Source: CAISTG01 sp964455185
GTDB taxonomy: Bacteria > Patescibacteriota > Patescibacteriia > 2-01-FULL-39-33
NCBI GenBank assembly: GCA_964455185.1
Contig: CAYVUR010000004.1
Location: 1 to 51,789 of the forward strand
DNA length: 51,789 bases
Direction: 5' to 3'
The notes under the pieces were generated by a model. The model ran no database searches, was not told the DNA's origin, and was given only the letters and a program-made list of their open reading frames with translations. Below are positions 41,321 through 50,230 of this stretch, piece after piece. The position numbers were made by a program, and so were the translations under genes. Positions within the stretch are counted from its first letter, which is position 1. Every line of letters begins with the position of its first letter.

Positions 41321-42397
41321 ATGAAGCAAAAATTAATTCAACTCAAAGAAGAGTTTACTGCAGAAATTGCGGATGTTAAAGATTTGAAAAAATTAGAAAC
41401 TTTGGAAAATAAATATTTATCTCGCAAGTCAGGATTACTAACTAATCTTATGAAGGGGATTAAAGAGGTTGCTAAAGAAGAGATAGCAGAAATAGGCACA
41501 TTAGCTAATGAAACTAAAAATTATATCATAAATAAGTTAGAAGAATTGCGAGCTAGTTTAAACAGAGATTTGATCGATTTTGATTTTACTGTACCGGGTA
41601 AAAAACCACCGGTTGGTCATTTGCATTTAGCAACTATTGCTATTAGAGAAATTGAAAGTATTTTAGAACCATTAGGATTTATTCGAGTGCGCCACCCTGA
41701 TGTAGAATGGGATTATTATGCTTTTGAAACTTTGAATATGCCCGGCGATCATCCAGCACGCGATGATTGGGAAACTTTTTTTATTGATGAGGCGCCAATT
41801 AAAATGAATTTACCTGAGAATTCTTTGAAGCTCGTCAAAGAGGGAAGAAGATTGCTTACTCCCCATACTTCTAGTATTCAAGTTAGAGAAATGGAAAAAG
41901 GTATTTTGCCAATCCGTATGATGAATATTTCCAAATGTTATCGTCGCCAAATTGATATTTCTCATGTACCAATGTTTCATCAACTTGAAGGATTAGTTAT
42001 TGATAAAGATATTAACATTACTCACTTGAAGGGTACGATTGATTATTTTGTCAAAAAATTTTTTGGTGAAAATCGTACAATTCGTTTACGACCGCATCAT
42101 TTTCAATTTACTGAACCAAGTTTTGAAGTAGATATCTCTTGTGGTTTATGTCAGGGGACTGGTAAATTAGAAGATGGCAGTTCGTGTAGAATGTGCAAAG
42201 AGGGTTGGTTAGAACTCGCTGGTGCTGGCATGGTACATCCTAATGTTTTGAAAGCTGGTGGTATTGATCCTAATGTTTACAGCGGTTTCGCTTTCGGTTG
42301 GGGTGTAGAGCGATGTTTTTCAATGAAATCAGGACTTAACATTGATGATTTGAGATTGATGTATAAGAATGATTTGAGATTTAATGAGCAGTTTTAA
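41321..42397 (+). CDS. pheS: Phenylalanine-tRNA ligase alpha subunit
   Basis: Catalytic subunit of the (alpha-beta)2 class II enzyme that charges tRNA-Phe; 358 aa. The N-terminal coiled-coil arm (residues 1-85) is followed by the class II core: 'GHLHLATIAIREIESIL' (about 99-115), 'DHPARDDWETFF', 'LTPHTSSIQVREM', motif 2 'RMMNISKCYRR', 'MFHQLEGLVIDK' and motif 3 'GFAFGWGVERCFSM'. An insertion with two CxxC pairs (CGLC and CRMC, about residues 275-293) looks like a zinc knuckle. pheT follows 22 bp downstream. Confidence 0.96.
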   Translation: MKQKLIQLKEEFTAEIADVKDLKKLETLENKYLSRKSGLLTNLMKGIKEVAKEEIAEIGTLANETKNYIINKLEELRASLNRDLIDFDFTVPGKKPPVGHLHLATIAIREIESILEPLGFIRVRHPDVEWDYYAFETLNMPGDHPARDDWETFFIDEAPIKMNLPENSLKLVKEGRRLLTPHTSSIQVREMEKGILPIRMMNISKCYRRQIDISHVPMFHQLEGLVIDKDINITHLKGTIDYFVKKFFGENRTIRLRPHHFQFTEPSFEVDISCGLCQGTGKLEDGSSCRMCKEGWLELAGAGMVHPNVLKAGGIDPNVYSGFAFGWGVERCFSMKSGLNIDDLRLMYKNDLRFNEQF

Positions 42398-42419
42398 TAC
42401 TTTCAAAAATTTATAAAAT

Positions 42420-44777
42420 ATGAATCTAAATATTTCTTACAACTGGCTAAAGTCGTATGTCAAAACTAATTTGACGCCACAGGAATTCTCCAAAAAAATT
42501 TCGCTTTCTGGACCATCTGTTGAACGTATCAATCAGATGAAGCCTAATTTTACTAAAGTAGTTGTAGGACAAATTAATAAAATAAATAATCATCCTGACG
42601 CTGATAAACTTCATGTTTGTAAAGTTAATGTTGGTAAGGAAGAATTACAAATTGTTTGTGGTGCGTCAAATATTAAAGAAGGACAAAAAGTCCCAGTAGT
42701 TTTAGTTGATGGAAGAGTAGGCGAGTTTGAAATTAAAAAAGTAAAAATAAGAGGCGTGGAGAGTTTCGGTATGATGTGTTCTCAAAAAGAATTAGGTCTA
42801 GGTGAAGATCATACTGGAATTTATATTTTGCCGGATTATGTAGAAATTGGATTACCTTTGGAGAAAGTTATGCCAATTGAAGATGCTATTTTAGATATTG
42901 AGATTACCTCTAATCGGCCTGACGCAATGAGTGTCATTGGTATTGCGCGTGAAGCTTCTGCTATTTTAGGTGAGAAATTTCTGTATCATGAACCAAAACC
43001 AAATTTAAATATTAAAATAAAAAATAATAATTATTGTGTTAAAGTTAAAGTTCTTGAATCTAAATTATGTCCCAGATATTCTGCTATTGTTATGAGTGAT
43101 GTTAAAGTTGAAGCTTCACCGCTATGGATGCAACAAAGATTATTAGCTTCTGGGTTACGGCCTATTAATAATTTAGTTGATATTACTAATTATATTTTGC
43201 TTGAATTTGGTCAACCAATGCATGTCTTTGATTATGATAAATTATCTGGAGCAGAAATTAATGTTCGTTATGCTAAAAAAGGAGAAAAAATTTTAGCGCT
43301 TGATGGCAAAGAATATCAATTATCAACTGATCAATTAGTAATTGCTGATAAAGAAAATCCAGTTGCTATTGCTGGAGTAATGGGTGGAGAATTATCCGCT
43401 ACTACTACTGAAACCAAAACTATTGTTTTTGAATGTGCTAATTTTGATCCCGTGTCTATCAGAAAAACTTCTAGAGCCCTTAATTTGCGTTCTGAGAGTT
43501 CAGCTTTATATGAAAAAGGAATCAGTCCAGAAAATGTTACTGCGGCGATGTTGCGCGCAATTGAATTAGCTCAAGAAATTGCTGGGGCTAAAATCGCTTG
43601 TAAATTAATTGATGAAAAATTATATAAATATAAAGAAAAGGAAATTATTTTAGATTTAACAAGAGTTAATCAAGTTTTAGGTGTACCTCTTAGATCGGGT
43701 GAAATTAAAGATAATTTATCGGCGCTTGGTTTTGGTGTTTCTTCTACTAAATCTAAAAAAGATGAATTAAAAATTAGTGTACCATGGTGGAGAGAAAATG
43801 ATATTGAAGGTCAACACGATTTAATTGAGGAAATTGCTAGAATGCATGGTTATCATAATTTACCAGCAGAATTAATGACTGGAGCCTTGCCTAAAGTTGC
43901 TAAATCAACTGATTTTGCTTTAGAAGATAAAATTAAAGATATTTTAGTTGGTTTTGGTTTAACTGAAGTTTATACTTATTCTTTTATTTCTAAAAAACAA
44001 ATTATTGCTTGTGGTTTAGATCCAATTAACCATATTAAAGTTGCTAATCCGCTTAGTATTGATTTTGAATACATGAGAACATCATTGTTGCCTGGAGTTT
44101 TACAAATTATTAGTGAAAATCAAGGTTTTTATCCATCTGGAAAATTATTTGATTTATCTAAAGTTTATTTACCAATTGGTGCTAATGATTTAGCAAATGA
44201 ACCATTTAAATTATTAATTGCTTATTATGGAGCCGAAGTTGAACTTGTTGCTGATGAAGCAAGAGGCTTATTTGATGGCTTAGCTGAAAGATTAAATCTT
44301 TCAGAAATATTTTTTAAAAATTTTAAAAGTGGAGCTGAAATTTTTGTTAATAATCAAAAGTTAGGTGAAATTAAAATTATTGATAATAATATTTTAAATG
44401 CTTTTGGCATCAAAAAATTTGTAGTGGTAATTGATTTAGATTTTGCAGTTTTAGCTAAAGAATATCGACCTGTTGCGCCATATTATCCTATTCCTAAATT
44501 TCCAGCAATTGAACTTGATTTATCTATGGAAATTGATAATGTTATTTCTTTTGCTCAGGTAGCTAATATCGTTTCTGATGCTGGAGCCCCTTTAGTTGAA
44601 AAAGTAAGTTTTCTCTCTGTTTATCAAGGAGAAAAAGTACCTGAGGGTAAAAAAGCTTTAGCGATACGCATAGTTTATCGTGATTTAAATAAGACTCTGG
44701 AACTTACTGAAGCACAAACTATGCACGATAAGATTGTTGCGGCTTTAAAAAAGGAGTATAATATAGTTGTAAGATAA
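42420..44777 (+). CDS. pheT: Phenylalanine-tRNA ligase beta subunit
   Basis: Beta subunit, 785 aa, bacterial full-length type. Domains in order: an N-terminal helix-turn 'ISYNWLKSYV', an EMAP/tRNA-binding domain (about 40-150, 'NNHPDADKLHVCKVNVG'), the B3/B4 editing domain (about 210-385, with 'NNLVDITNYILLEFGQPMHVFD' split near 245-265), B5 (about 400-475), the catalytic-like core ('EVYTYSFIS'), and a C-terminal FDX-ACB anticodon-binding domain (about 690-785). The editing domain indicates proofreading of Tyr-tRNA-Phe. Confidence 0.96.
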   Translation: MNLNISYNWLKSYVKTNLTPQEFSKKISLSGPSVERINQMKPNFTKVVVGQINKINNHPDADKLHVCKVNVGKEELQIVCGASNIKEGQKVPVVLVDGRVGEFEIKKVKIRGVESFGMMCSQKELGLGEDHTGIYILPDYVEIGLPLEKVMPIEDAILDIEITSNRPDAMSVIGIAREASAILGEKFLYHEPKPNLNIKIKNNNYCVKVKVLESKLCPRYSAIVMSDVKVEASPLWMQQRLLASGLRPINNLVDITNYILLEFGQPMHVFDYDKLSGAEINVRYAKKGEKILALDGKEYQLSTDQLVIADKENPVAIAGVMGGELSATTTETKTIVFECANFDPVSIRKTSRALNLRSESSALYEKGISPENVTAAMLRAIELAQEIAGAKIACKLIDEKLYKYKEKEIILDLTRVNQVLGVPLRSGEIKDNLSALGFGVSSTKSKKDELKISVPWWRENDIEGQHDLIEEIARMHGYHNLPAELMTGALPKVAKSTDFALEDKIKDILVGFGLTEVYTYSFISKKQIIACGLDPINHIKVANPLSIDFEYMRTSLLPGVLQIISENQGFYPSGKLFDLSKVYLPIGANDLANEPFKLLIAYYGAEVELVADEARGLFDGLAERLNLSEIFFKNFKSGAEIFVNNQKLGEIKIIDNNILNAFGIKKFVVVIDLDFAVLAKEYRPVAPYYPIPKFPAIELDLSMEIDNVISFAQVANIVSDAGAPLVEKVSFLSVYQGEKVPEGKKALAIRIVYRDLNKTLELTEAQTMHDKIVAALKKEYNIVVR

Positions 44778-44792
44778 ATTATTTTAAATACC

Positions 44793-45092
44793 ATGCTTGT
44801 CACATCAAAAGACGTTTTTTGGATTGTTTTATCCTTCGTCATTTTATGGATTGGCCTTTGTACCGGTTGGGCTATCTTTTATATTGCTATGATGTTGCGT
44901 AATTTATGGCTTGTTTCTGCTAATATTAAAAAGAAAATGGATTTTATTGATCAAATTCTTAACACAATTAAGAATCGCATTGAAAACACCGCCAGTTATA
45001 TTCCTCCATTAATGGAGGCTGGAAGTAAAATTATAGAAGCAATAAATGAAAAGAAAAAAAGTGACGCCGCAAAATCTAAGAAAAAGAAATAA
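44793..45092 (+). CDS. Small membrane protein with charged tail, 99 aa
   Basis: One long N-terminal hydrophobic segment (about residues 7-36), then an amphipathic helical stretch and a Lys/Ser/Ala-rich basic tail (KKKKSDAAKSKKKK). The layout recalls DUF948-type single-pass proteins but I do not assign a family. It follows pheT by 15 bp and is probably cotranscribed. Confidence 0.65.
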   Translation: MLVTSKDVFWIVLSFVILWIGLCTGWAIFYIAMMLRNLWLVSANIKKKMDFIDQILNTIKNRIENTASYIPPLMEAGSKIIEAINEKKKSDAAKSKKKK

Positions 45093-45123
45093 TAAATAAT
45101 TTAAAATTTTTAAAAATTAAAAT

Positions 45124-45354
45124 ATGTTAACACAAATCGCCTTAATGCCAATTTTAGGCTATCCTGCCATTATGTATGGTGGAATTATGACTTTGTTACT
45201 ATTGATTGTTCAGCTGATAATGGGATCCCGTATTAATAGAGGGAAATGTAAATTATCTAATCCGATGAAATGGCATAAATTTTTAGCTTGGGTAGTAGTT
45301 TTATTGGGTTTAGGGCATGGATTATTAGGATTAGGTATAATTTTAGGATTATAA
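45124..45354 (+). CDS. Small two-helix membrane protein, 76 aa
   Basis: Two hydrophobic helices (about residues 16-36 and 51-75) with a basic loop between them (SRINRGKCKLSNPMKWHKF). The conserved-looking 'MKWHKFLAWVVVLLGLGHGLLGL' end, split around residue 55, contains two His residues within the membrane region. Function unknown. It is the last gene before the terminator at 45365. Confidence 0.65.
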   Translation: MLTQIALMPILGYPAIMYGGIMTLLLLIVQLIMGSRINRGKCKLSNPMKWHKFLAWVVVLLGLGHGLLGLGIILGL

Positions 45355-45364
45355 TTTTATAGAT

Positions 45365-45393
45365 AAATAAACCCCGCTTATCGGGGTTTATTT
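45365..45393 (+). terminator. Rho-independent terminator
   Basis: AAATAAACCCCG (45365-45376) pairs perfectly with CGGGGTTTATTT (45382-45393), 12 bp with a 5-nt loop. It ends the pheST unit. Confidence 0.85.
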
Positions 45394-45420
45394 GCTTTTT
45401 TTAGCTGTTTTTTGTAAAAT
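45392..45420 (+). promoter_or_regulatory. Promoter for lysS
   Basis: TTGCTT (45392-45397), a 17-bp spacer and TAAAAT (45415-45420) preceded by TG. The leader to the ATG at 45444 is about 17 nt. Confidence 0.5.
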
Positions 45421-45443
45421 ATAAACATTCTAACTTTAAAATT

Positions 45444-46952
45444 ATGCCTCCCAAACAATCAATTCAAGAAGAAAAAAATAATTTTAATGAACGTTTAATG
45501 CGCTTAAAGCGGTTAGAAGCAATTAAATTATCTGGAGTTAATCCTTATCCAGAAAAATTTGATAAAACTCATAGCTTACTTGAAGTTAAAGCTTCTAAAG
45601 AGGGCAGTAGAATTAAATCAGCTGGTCGTATTATGACGCGTCGCATTATGGGCAAAATTGCTTTTTGTCATTTACAGGATTGGAGCGGCAAATGCCAAAT
45701 TGTTTTTAATGTTAATGAAATTGGTAAAGAAAAATTTAAATGGTTTATTGATAATTTTGATATCGGAGATTTTATTGGAGTGTTAGGAGAGGTTTTTGTT
45801 ACTCAAGCAGGGGAGATTTCAATTTTAGTTAAAGAATATGAATTTTTAGGTAAAGCACTTTTACCCTTGCCTGATAAATTTCATGGGCTTAAAGATACTG
45901 ATATTATTTATCGTCAACGTTATTTAGATTTAATTATGAATGAAGAATCTAAAAAACGTTTTCAATTTCGTTCTGATTTTATTCGTGCTATCAGAGAATT
46001 TTATTGGCAAGAAAATTTTATTGAAGTTGAAACTCCAACTTTTTTACATCAAGCAACTGGTGCTACAGCTACACCATATAAGACACATAATAACGCATTA
46101 GATATTGATTTATTTTTACGTATCTCTCATGAATTACCATTAAAAGAATTGATTGTTGGGGGAATGGAGAAAATTTTTGAAATTGGAAAAGCTTATCGCA
46201 ATGAAGGTGTTGACCCTTCTCATTTACCAGAACATACTCATTTAGAACATTATTGTGCTTATTGGAATTTTGAAGATAATATTAAATTTACTGAAAAAAT
46301 GTTTGATTATATTTTTGATAAATTATCTTTAAAAAGAAAAATTGAAATTGAAAATAGAGAAGGAAAAAAACAGTTAGTTGATTTTACAACTCCTTGGCCT
46401 AGAGTTAATTTTATTGAATTACTTAAACAGGATACAGGATTGGATATTATGAAATATACTGAAGCTAAAGAGTTGCTTAAAGATATTAAAAAGAAAAAAA
46501 TTGAATTTGAAGATATGGAAGAAATGTCTTTAGCTGGTTTAGTTGATAATTTATACAAAAAAATTAGTCGTCCTAAATTAGTTGGTCCAGTAATTCTTTA
46601 TTATTATCCTAAATATTTACAACCATTGGCACGTGTTAATGATAATGATAAAAATATTGTTGACCAATTTCAGATGGTAGTTAATGGTTGGGAAATTGTT
46701 AAAGCTTATTCTGAATTAGTTGATCCAATCGACCAAAAAGAACGTTTTGATCTTCAAAAGATTGCTAAAAATAAAGGTGAAGATGAAGTTATGGAGGGCG
46801 ATGATGAATTTATTACCGCTTTAGAACATGGTGCTCCACCAATTTCTGGTTGGGGTATGGGTATTGACCGTACCGTAGCTATTTTGACCGGACAGAATAA
46901 TTTACGTGATGTTGTTTTATTTCCTTTACTTAGATCTAAAGATAAAGAATAA
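45444..46952 (+). CDS. lysS: Lysine-tRNA ligase (class II)
   Basis: Charges tRNA-Lys; 502 aa. The N-terminal OB-fold anticodon-binding domain (about 50-150, 'SAGRIMTRRIMGKIAFCHLQD' split near 60-75) precedes the class II core: motif 1 'FIEVETPTFLHQATGATA', motif 2 'KAYRNEGVDPSHLPEHTHLE' and motif 3 'GWGMGIDRTVAILTG'. The usual motif-2 neighbourhood 'HNPEFT' is altered to 'HLPEHT', and 'APELYLKR' is 'SHELPLKE', so it is a diverged but complete LysRS. Another class IIb enzyme cannot be fully excluded from motifs alone. Confidence 0.88.
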   Translation: MPPKQSIQEEKNNFNERLMRLKRLEAIKLSGVNPYPEKFDKTHSLLEVKASKEGSRIKSAGRIMTRRIMGKIAFCHLQDWSGKCQIVFNVNEIGKEKFKWFIDNFDIGDFIGVLGEVFVTQAGEISILVKEYEFLGKALLPLPDKFHGLKDTDIIYRQRYLDLIMNEESKKRFQFRSDFIRAIREFYWQENFIEVETPTFLHQATGATATPYKTHNNALDIDLFLRISHELPLKELIVGGMEKIFEIGKAYRNEGVDPSHLPEHTHLEHYCAYWNFEDNIKFTEKMFDYIFDKLSLKRKIEIENREGKKQLVDFTTPWPRVNFIELLKQDTGLDIMKYTEAKELLKDIKKKKIEFEDMEEMSLAGLVDNLYKKISRPKLVGPVILYYYPKYLQPLARVNDNDKNIVDQFQMVVNGWEIVKAYSELVDPIDQKERFDLQKIAKNKGEDEVMEGDDEFITALEHGAPPISGWGMGIDRTVAILTGQNNLRDVVLFPLLRSKDKE

Positions 46953-46992
46953 TTAAATTATTATTTTAAGATAAAAAGATAATTAAAATGAT

Positions 46993-48261
46993 ATGTTAGA
47001 TATTAAAATTATCCGAGAAAATCCGGATAAAATTAAAGAAAATTGTAAAAATCGTTTAGTTGAAGTGGATATAGATAAATTATTAGAATTAGACGAGAGA
47101 AGAAGAGAAATAATAGCAAAGATTGATGAATTACGTGCTGAACGTAATGCTGCTAGTAAAACTAAACCAACGCCAGAAGTTATTGAAAAAATGAAGGCAG
47201 TAGGGGAGGAGATTAAGCAATTAGAAGCCCAAATTGAGCCATTAGAAAAGGAATTAAAAGAATTATGGTTTAAGGTGCCTAATTTAACTCATCCTGATGT
47301 CGTAATAAGCTCTAATGAAGAAGATAATCCTGTTTTAGAAGTAGTTAAGGAGCCGGTTAAATTTGATTTTACTCCTTTAGATCATGTTCAATTAGGAGAA
47401 AAATTAGATTTAATTGATTTTGATCGCGCTACTAAAGTTTCTGGAGCTAAATTTTATTATCTTAAAAATGAATTAGCTGTTTTAGAATTTGCTTTAATTC
47501 AGTATGCTTTAGAGATTACACGTCAGCATGGTTTTATTCCTTTCTCAACTCCGGATTTAGCTAAAGTAGAAGTACTAGAAGGTTTAGGTTTTAATCCACG
47601 TGGGGAATCTACTCAAGTTTATAATATAGCAAATACTGATTTATGTTTAATAGGTACAGCTGAGATCACTATGGGTGGTTATCACAAAAATGAAATTTTA
47701 AATGAGGAAGATTTACCTAAAAAATATGTAGCTGTCAGTCATTGTTTTCGTACTGAGGCTGGATCTTATTCTAAATTTGCTAAAGGCATGTTCCGAGTTC
47801 ATCAATTTACTAAAGTTGAAATGTTTCAATATACAACTCCAGAACAATCTGAAGCAGCTCATCAAGAAATTTTATCAATTGAAAAAGAAATTTTTAATGG
47901 TTTAGAAATTCCTTATCGAGTAGTTGATCATTGTACAGCTGATTTAGGTGGTCCTTCAATTAGAACTTATGATTTAGAAGCATGGATGCCCGGAAAACCA
48001 GCTAAAGATGGTTCAGAAACAGGCGATTGGGCAGAAATTACTTCTACTTCCAATTGTACTGATTATCAAGCTAGAGGACTTAATATTAAATATAAATCAA
48101 AAACAGGTAAAATTGATTATTTACATATGTTAAATGGAACAGCGATAGCTGTAGGTCGTACTTTAATTGCTTTAATGGAGAATAATCAGCAAGCCGATGG
48201 CTCAATTATAATTCCTAAAGTTTTACATAAATATTGCGGTTTTGAAAAAATATCAAGATAA
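46993..48261 (+). CDS. serS: Serine-tRNA ligase
   Basis: Charges tRNA-Ser (and tRNA-Sec where present); 422 aa. An N-terminal antiparallel coiled coil that grips the tRNA long arm (about residues 30-105) follows 'MLDIKIIRENPDKIKENC'. The class II core has 'GAKFYYLKNELAVLEFAL', the 'GTAEITMGGYHKNEIL' block (TxE serine site), motif 2 'VSHCFRTEAGSYSKFAKGMFRVHQF' split near 260, and motif 3 'LNGTAIAVGRTLIALMEN'. It starts 40 bp after lysS. Confidence 0.96.
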   Translation: MLDIKIIRENPDKIKENCKNRLVEVDIDKLLELDERRREIIAKIDELRAERNAASKTKPTPEVIEKMKAVGEEIKQLEAQIEPLEKELKELWFKVPNLTHPDVVISSNEEDNPVLEVVKEPVKFDFTPLDHVQLGEKLDLIDFDRATKVSGAKFYYLKNELAVLEFALIQYALEITRQHGFIPFSTPDLAKVEVLEGLGFNPRGESTQVYNIANTDLCLIGTAEITMGGYHKNEILNEEDLPKKYVAVSHCFRTEAGSYSKFAKGMFRVHQFTKVEMFQYTTPEQSEAAHQEILSIEKEIFNGLEIPYRVVDHCTADLGGPSIRTYDLEAWMPGKPAKDGSETGDWAEITSTSNCTDYQARGLNIKYKSKTGKIDYLHMLNGTAIAVGRTLIALMENNQQADGSIIIPKVLHKYCGFEKISR

Positions 48262-48302
48262 GAATTTAATTTTTAGATGTATTTTTATATTAAAATTAAA
48301 TA

Positions 48303-49139
48303 ATGATTGAGGATTATTCTTATTCTGGTAATCAAGTTAGACGCCATGTAAAAAGAGATTACTTTAATAAATCTTATAATAATCCCTATTTTGAGCGTCA
48401 AAATGATTCCAAGTCAAAATTTAATACCAAATTATATATCCGCATTTTGCTGATTATTTTTTTAATTTATTTAATTCTTTACAGCGATTTATTTAAAATA
48501 AAGACTATAGAGGTAAAAGGAGCGGATATGATTAATTCTGAGGAAATTGAATCTTTGGTTAAAGAAAAAATGAAAGGAAGAATTTGGTTGATATTTCCTA
48601 GAAATAATTTACTTTTTTTTAAAAAAAATAATTTAGAGAAAGAAATAAACAATAAATATTTACTTGATAAATTAGAAATAGAAAAAAGTTGGCGTAAAAT
48701 TACTATTAAAATAGAAGAGAAAGCCGCTTATCTAATTTTTGATAATTTAAAAGCGCAGTATTTTTTAGATTCTAATGGTGCTATTATTAAACAAATGACT
48801 ATAGATGATATTAATAAATATAGTCAAAAATTTCCTAAAGTTTATGTAATGCAAGATGTTAACATAGGTGACAATCCAGTATCGTCTAGGTTTGTTAATT
48901 TTATTTTGGAGTTAGATAAAATCTTAAAAGAAGCTGACATTAAAATTAAAAATTATGAGAGCGGGGGAGTAGATCAAGTTAATTTAGTATCACCAGATGG
49001 TTGGCGTGCTTATTTTAGTATTAATATACCTATAAGCCAATCAACAGAAAATTTATTACTTATTCTTTCTAAGAAATTAAAAGGTAAAAAATTTGATTAT
49101 ATAGATTTAAGAAATGGAGATAAAGTTTATTATAAATAA
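48303..49139 (+). CDS. FtsQ/DivIB-like cell-division protein
   Basis: A 278-aa bitopic membrane protein: a basic cytoplasmic N-terminus (residues 1-45), one membrane helix (about 46-63, 'LYIRILLIIFLIYLILYS'), then an extracytoplasmic POTRA domain ('KIKTIEVKGADMINSEEIESL' split around 66-86) and the FtsQ-type beta domain ('YFLDSNGAIIKQ', 'YIDLRNGDKVYYK'). FtsQ/DivIB links early and late divisome proteins. Assignment rests on topology and the POTRA/FtsQ pattern; sequence similarity in this family is always weak. It is separated from other division genes here. Confidence 0.75.
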   Translation: MIEDYSYSGNQVRRHVKRDYFNKSYNNPYFERQNDSKSKFNTKLYIRILLIIFLIYLILYSDLFKIKTIEVKGADMINSEEIESLVKEKMKGRIWLIFPRNNLLFFKKNNLEKEINNKYLLDKLEIEKSWRKITIKIEEKAAYLIFDNLKAQYFLDSNGAIIKQMTIDDINKYSQKFPKVYVMQDVNIGDNPVSSRFVNFILELDKILKEADIKIKNYESGGVDQVNLVSPDGWRAYFSINIPISQSTENLLLILSKKLKGKKFDYIDLRNGDKVYYK

Positions 49140-49151
49140 AGTTAGTTGGGG

Positions 49152-49183
49152 ATAACTGTGAAATTTATAATTTTCACAGTTAT
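49152..49183. repeat. Perfect 12-8-12 inverted repeat upstream of the Xer gene
   Basis: ATAACTGTGAAA (49152-49163) and TTTCACAGTTAT (49172-49183) are perfect inverted copies separated by an asymmetric 8-bp AT-rich centre. There is no T run after it, so it is not an ordinary terminator. It abuts the -10 region of the recombinase promoter. It could be an operator or a tyrosine-recombinase target. Confidence 0.6.
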
Positions 49184-49191
49184 GTTATAAT
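49183..49191 (+). promoter_or_regulatory. Extended -10 promoter for the Xer recombinase
   Basis: TGT-TATAAT (49183-49191), with the leader about 53 nt to the ATG at 49252. The perfect inverted repeat occupies the place of the -35 box, so a protein bound there would block or control transcription. Confidence 0.55.
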
Positions 49192-49251
49192 ATATTTAAC
49201 TTCGTATAACACAGGATAATCGTTGTTATTTAATAAAAAAATTAAATAAAT

Positions 49252-50220
49252 ATGGAAAAATCTAATTTACCGTTAATTAAGCATATTCCTGATTTTCTTG
49301 AATATTGTGAAGTTGAAAAAGGTTTAAGCCCTATTTCTTCTCGTAATTACCATAATTTTCTTAAAGTTTTTATTAATTGGCTTAAAAATAATAAATTAAA
49401 TGATATAAAGCCTCATCAATTAACAGATAAACATATTTGGGATTTTAGGCTTTATTTATCTCATAAGAAGGACCATAATGGCGCTTATTTAAAAAAAACA
49501 ACCCAAAGTTATTATTTAAGGGCTTTAAGGCAATTACTTAATTATTTTGCTGATAAAGATATTGAAGCCATGCCTTCAGAAAAAATTAAACTACCTAAAT
49601 TAACTGATAAAGATAAACAAATAAAATTTTTATTATATAAACAAGTAGAACATTTATTGTCTATGCCAGACTTAACTGAAGTTTCAGGTATTAGAGATAG
49701 AGCTATATTAGAAGTACTTTTTTCTACGGGTGCTCGAGTTTCAGAATTAACTTCGCTTAACTTAAAACAATTTGATATTTCTGGAATTATAAACAATAAA
49801 TTAAAAGATTTAGAACTTTCTATTGTTGGTAAGGGCGGTAAAATTAGAACAATATATTTTTCTTCTAGATGTTTGCATTATCTTGGTCTTTATTTAAAAA
49901 CTAGACAATCAGATATGTTTCCTCCCCTATTTATTAATTATAGACCCAGTAATAAAAAAGATGATGAACATCGTTTATCTGTTAGAGCTATAGAAGCTAT
50001 AGTAAAAAAATATACCATAATGGCTGGTTTGCCAGTTGATGCTACCCCTCATACTTTACGTCATAGTTATGCTACAGATCTTTTAGAACAAGGAGCTGAT
50101 TTAAGGTCCGTACAAGAGTTATTAGGACATAGTAATATAGCAACTACTCAGATTTATACTCATGTAACCAATACTAGATTAAGAGATGTTTATAAAAAAT
50201 TTCATAGTGGAAGCAAATAA
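49252..50220 (+). CDS. xerC: XerC/XerD-type tyrosine recombinase
   Basis: Site-specific recombinase, 322 aa, with the N-terminal SAM-like core-binding domain (residues 8-115) and the C-terminal catalytic domain. Catalytic residues are visible: Arg in 'STGARVSELTSL' (about 161), Lys in 'GKGGKIRTI' (about 194), His and Arg in 'HTLRHSYATDLLEQG' (about 265-279), His in 'LLGHSNI' and the nucleophile Tyr in 'TQIYTHV' (about 304). Chromosome dimer resolution is the expected role. No integrase-type neighbours or phage genes are present. XerC and XerD cannot be told apart. Confidence 0.88.
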   Translation: MEKSNLPLIKHIPDFLEYCEVEKGLSPISSRNYHNFLKVFINWLKNNKLNDIKPHQLTDKHIWDFRLYLSHKKDHNGAYLKKTTQSYYLRALRQLLNYFADKDIEAMPSEKIKLPKLTDKDKQIKFLLYKQVEHLLSMPDLTEVSGIRDRAILEVLFSTGARVSELTSLNLKQFDISGIINNKLKDLELSIVGKGGKIRTIYFSSRCLHYLGLYLKTRQSDMFPPLFINYRPSNKKDDEHRLSVRAIEAIVKKYTIMAGLPVDATPHTLRHSYATDLLEQGADLRSVQELLGHSNIATTQIYTHVTNTRLRDVYKKFHSGSK

Positions 50221-50230
50221 TTTTTATAAT

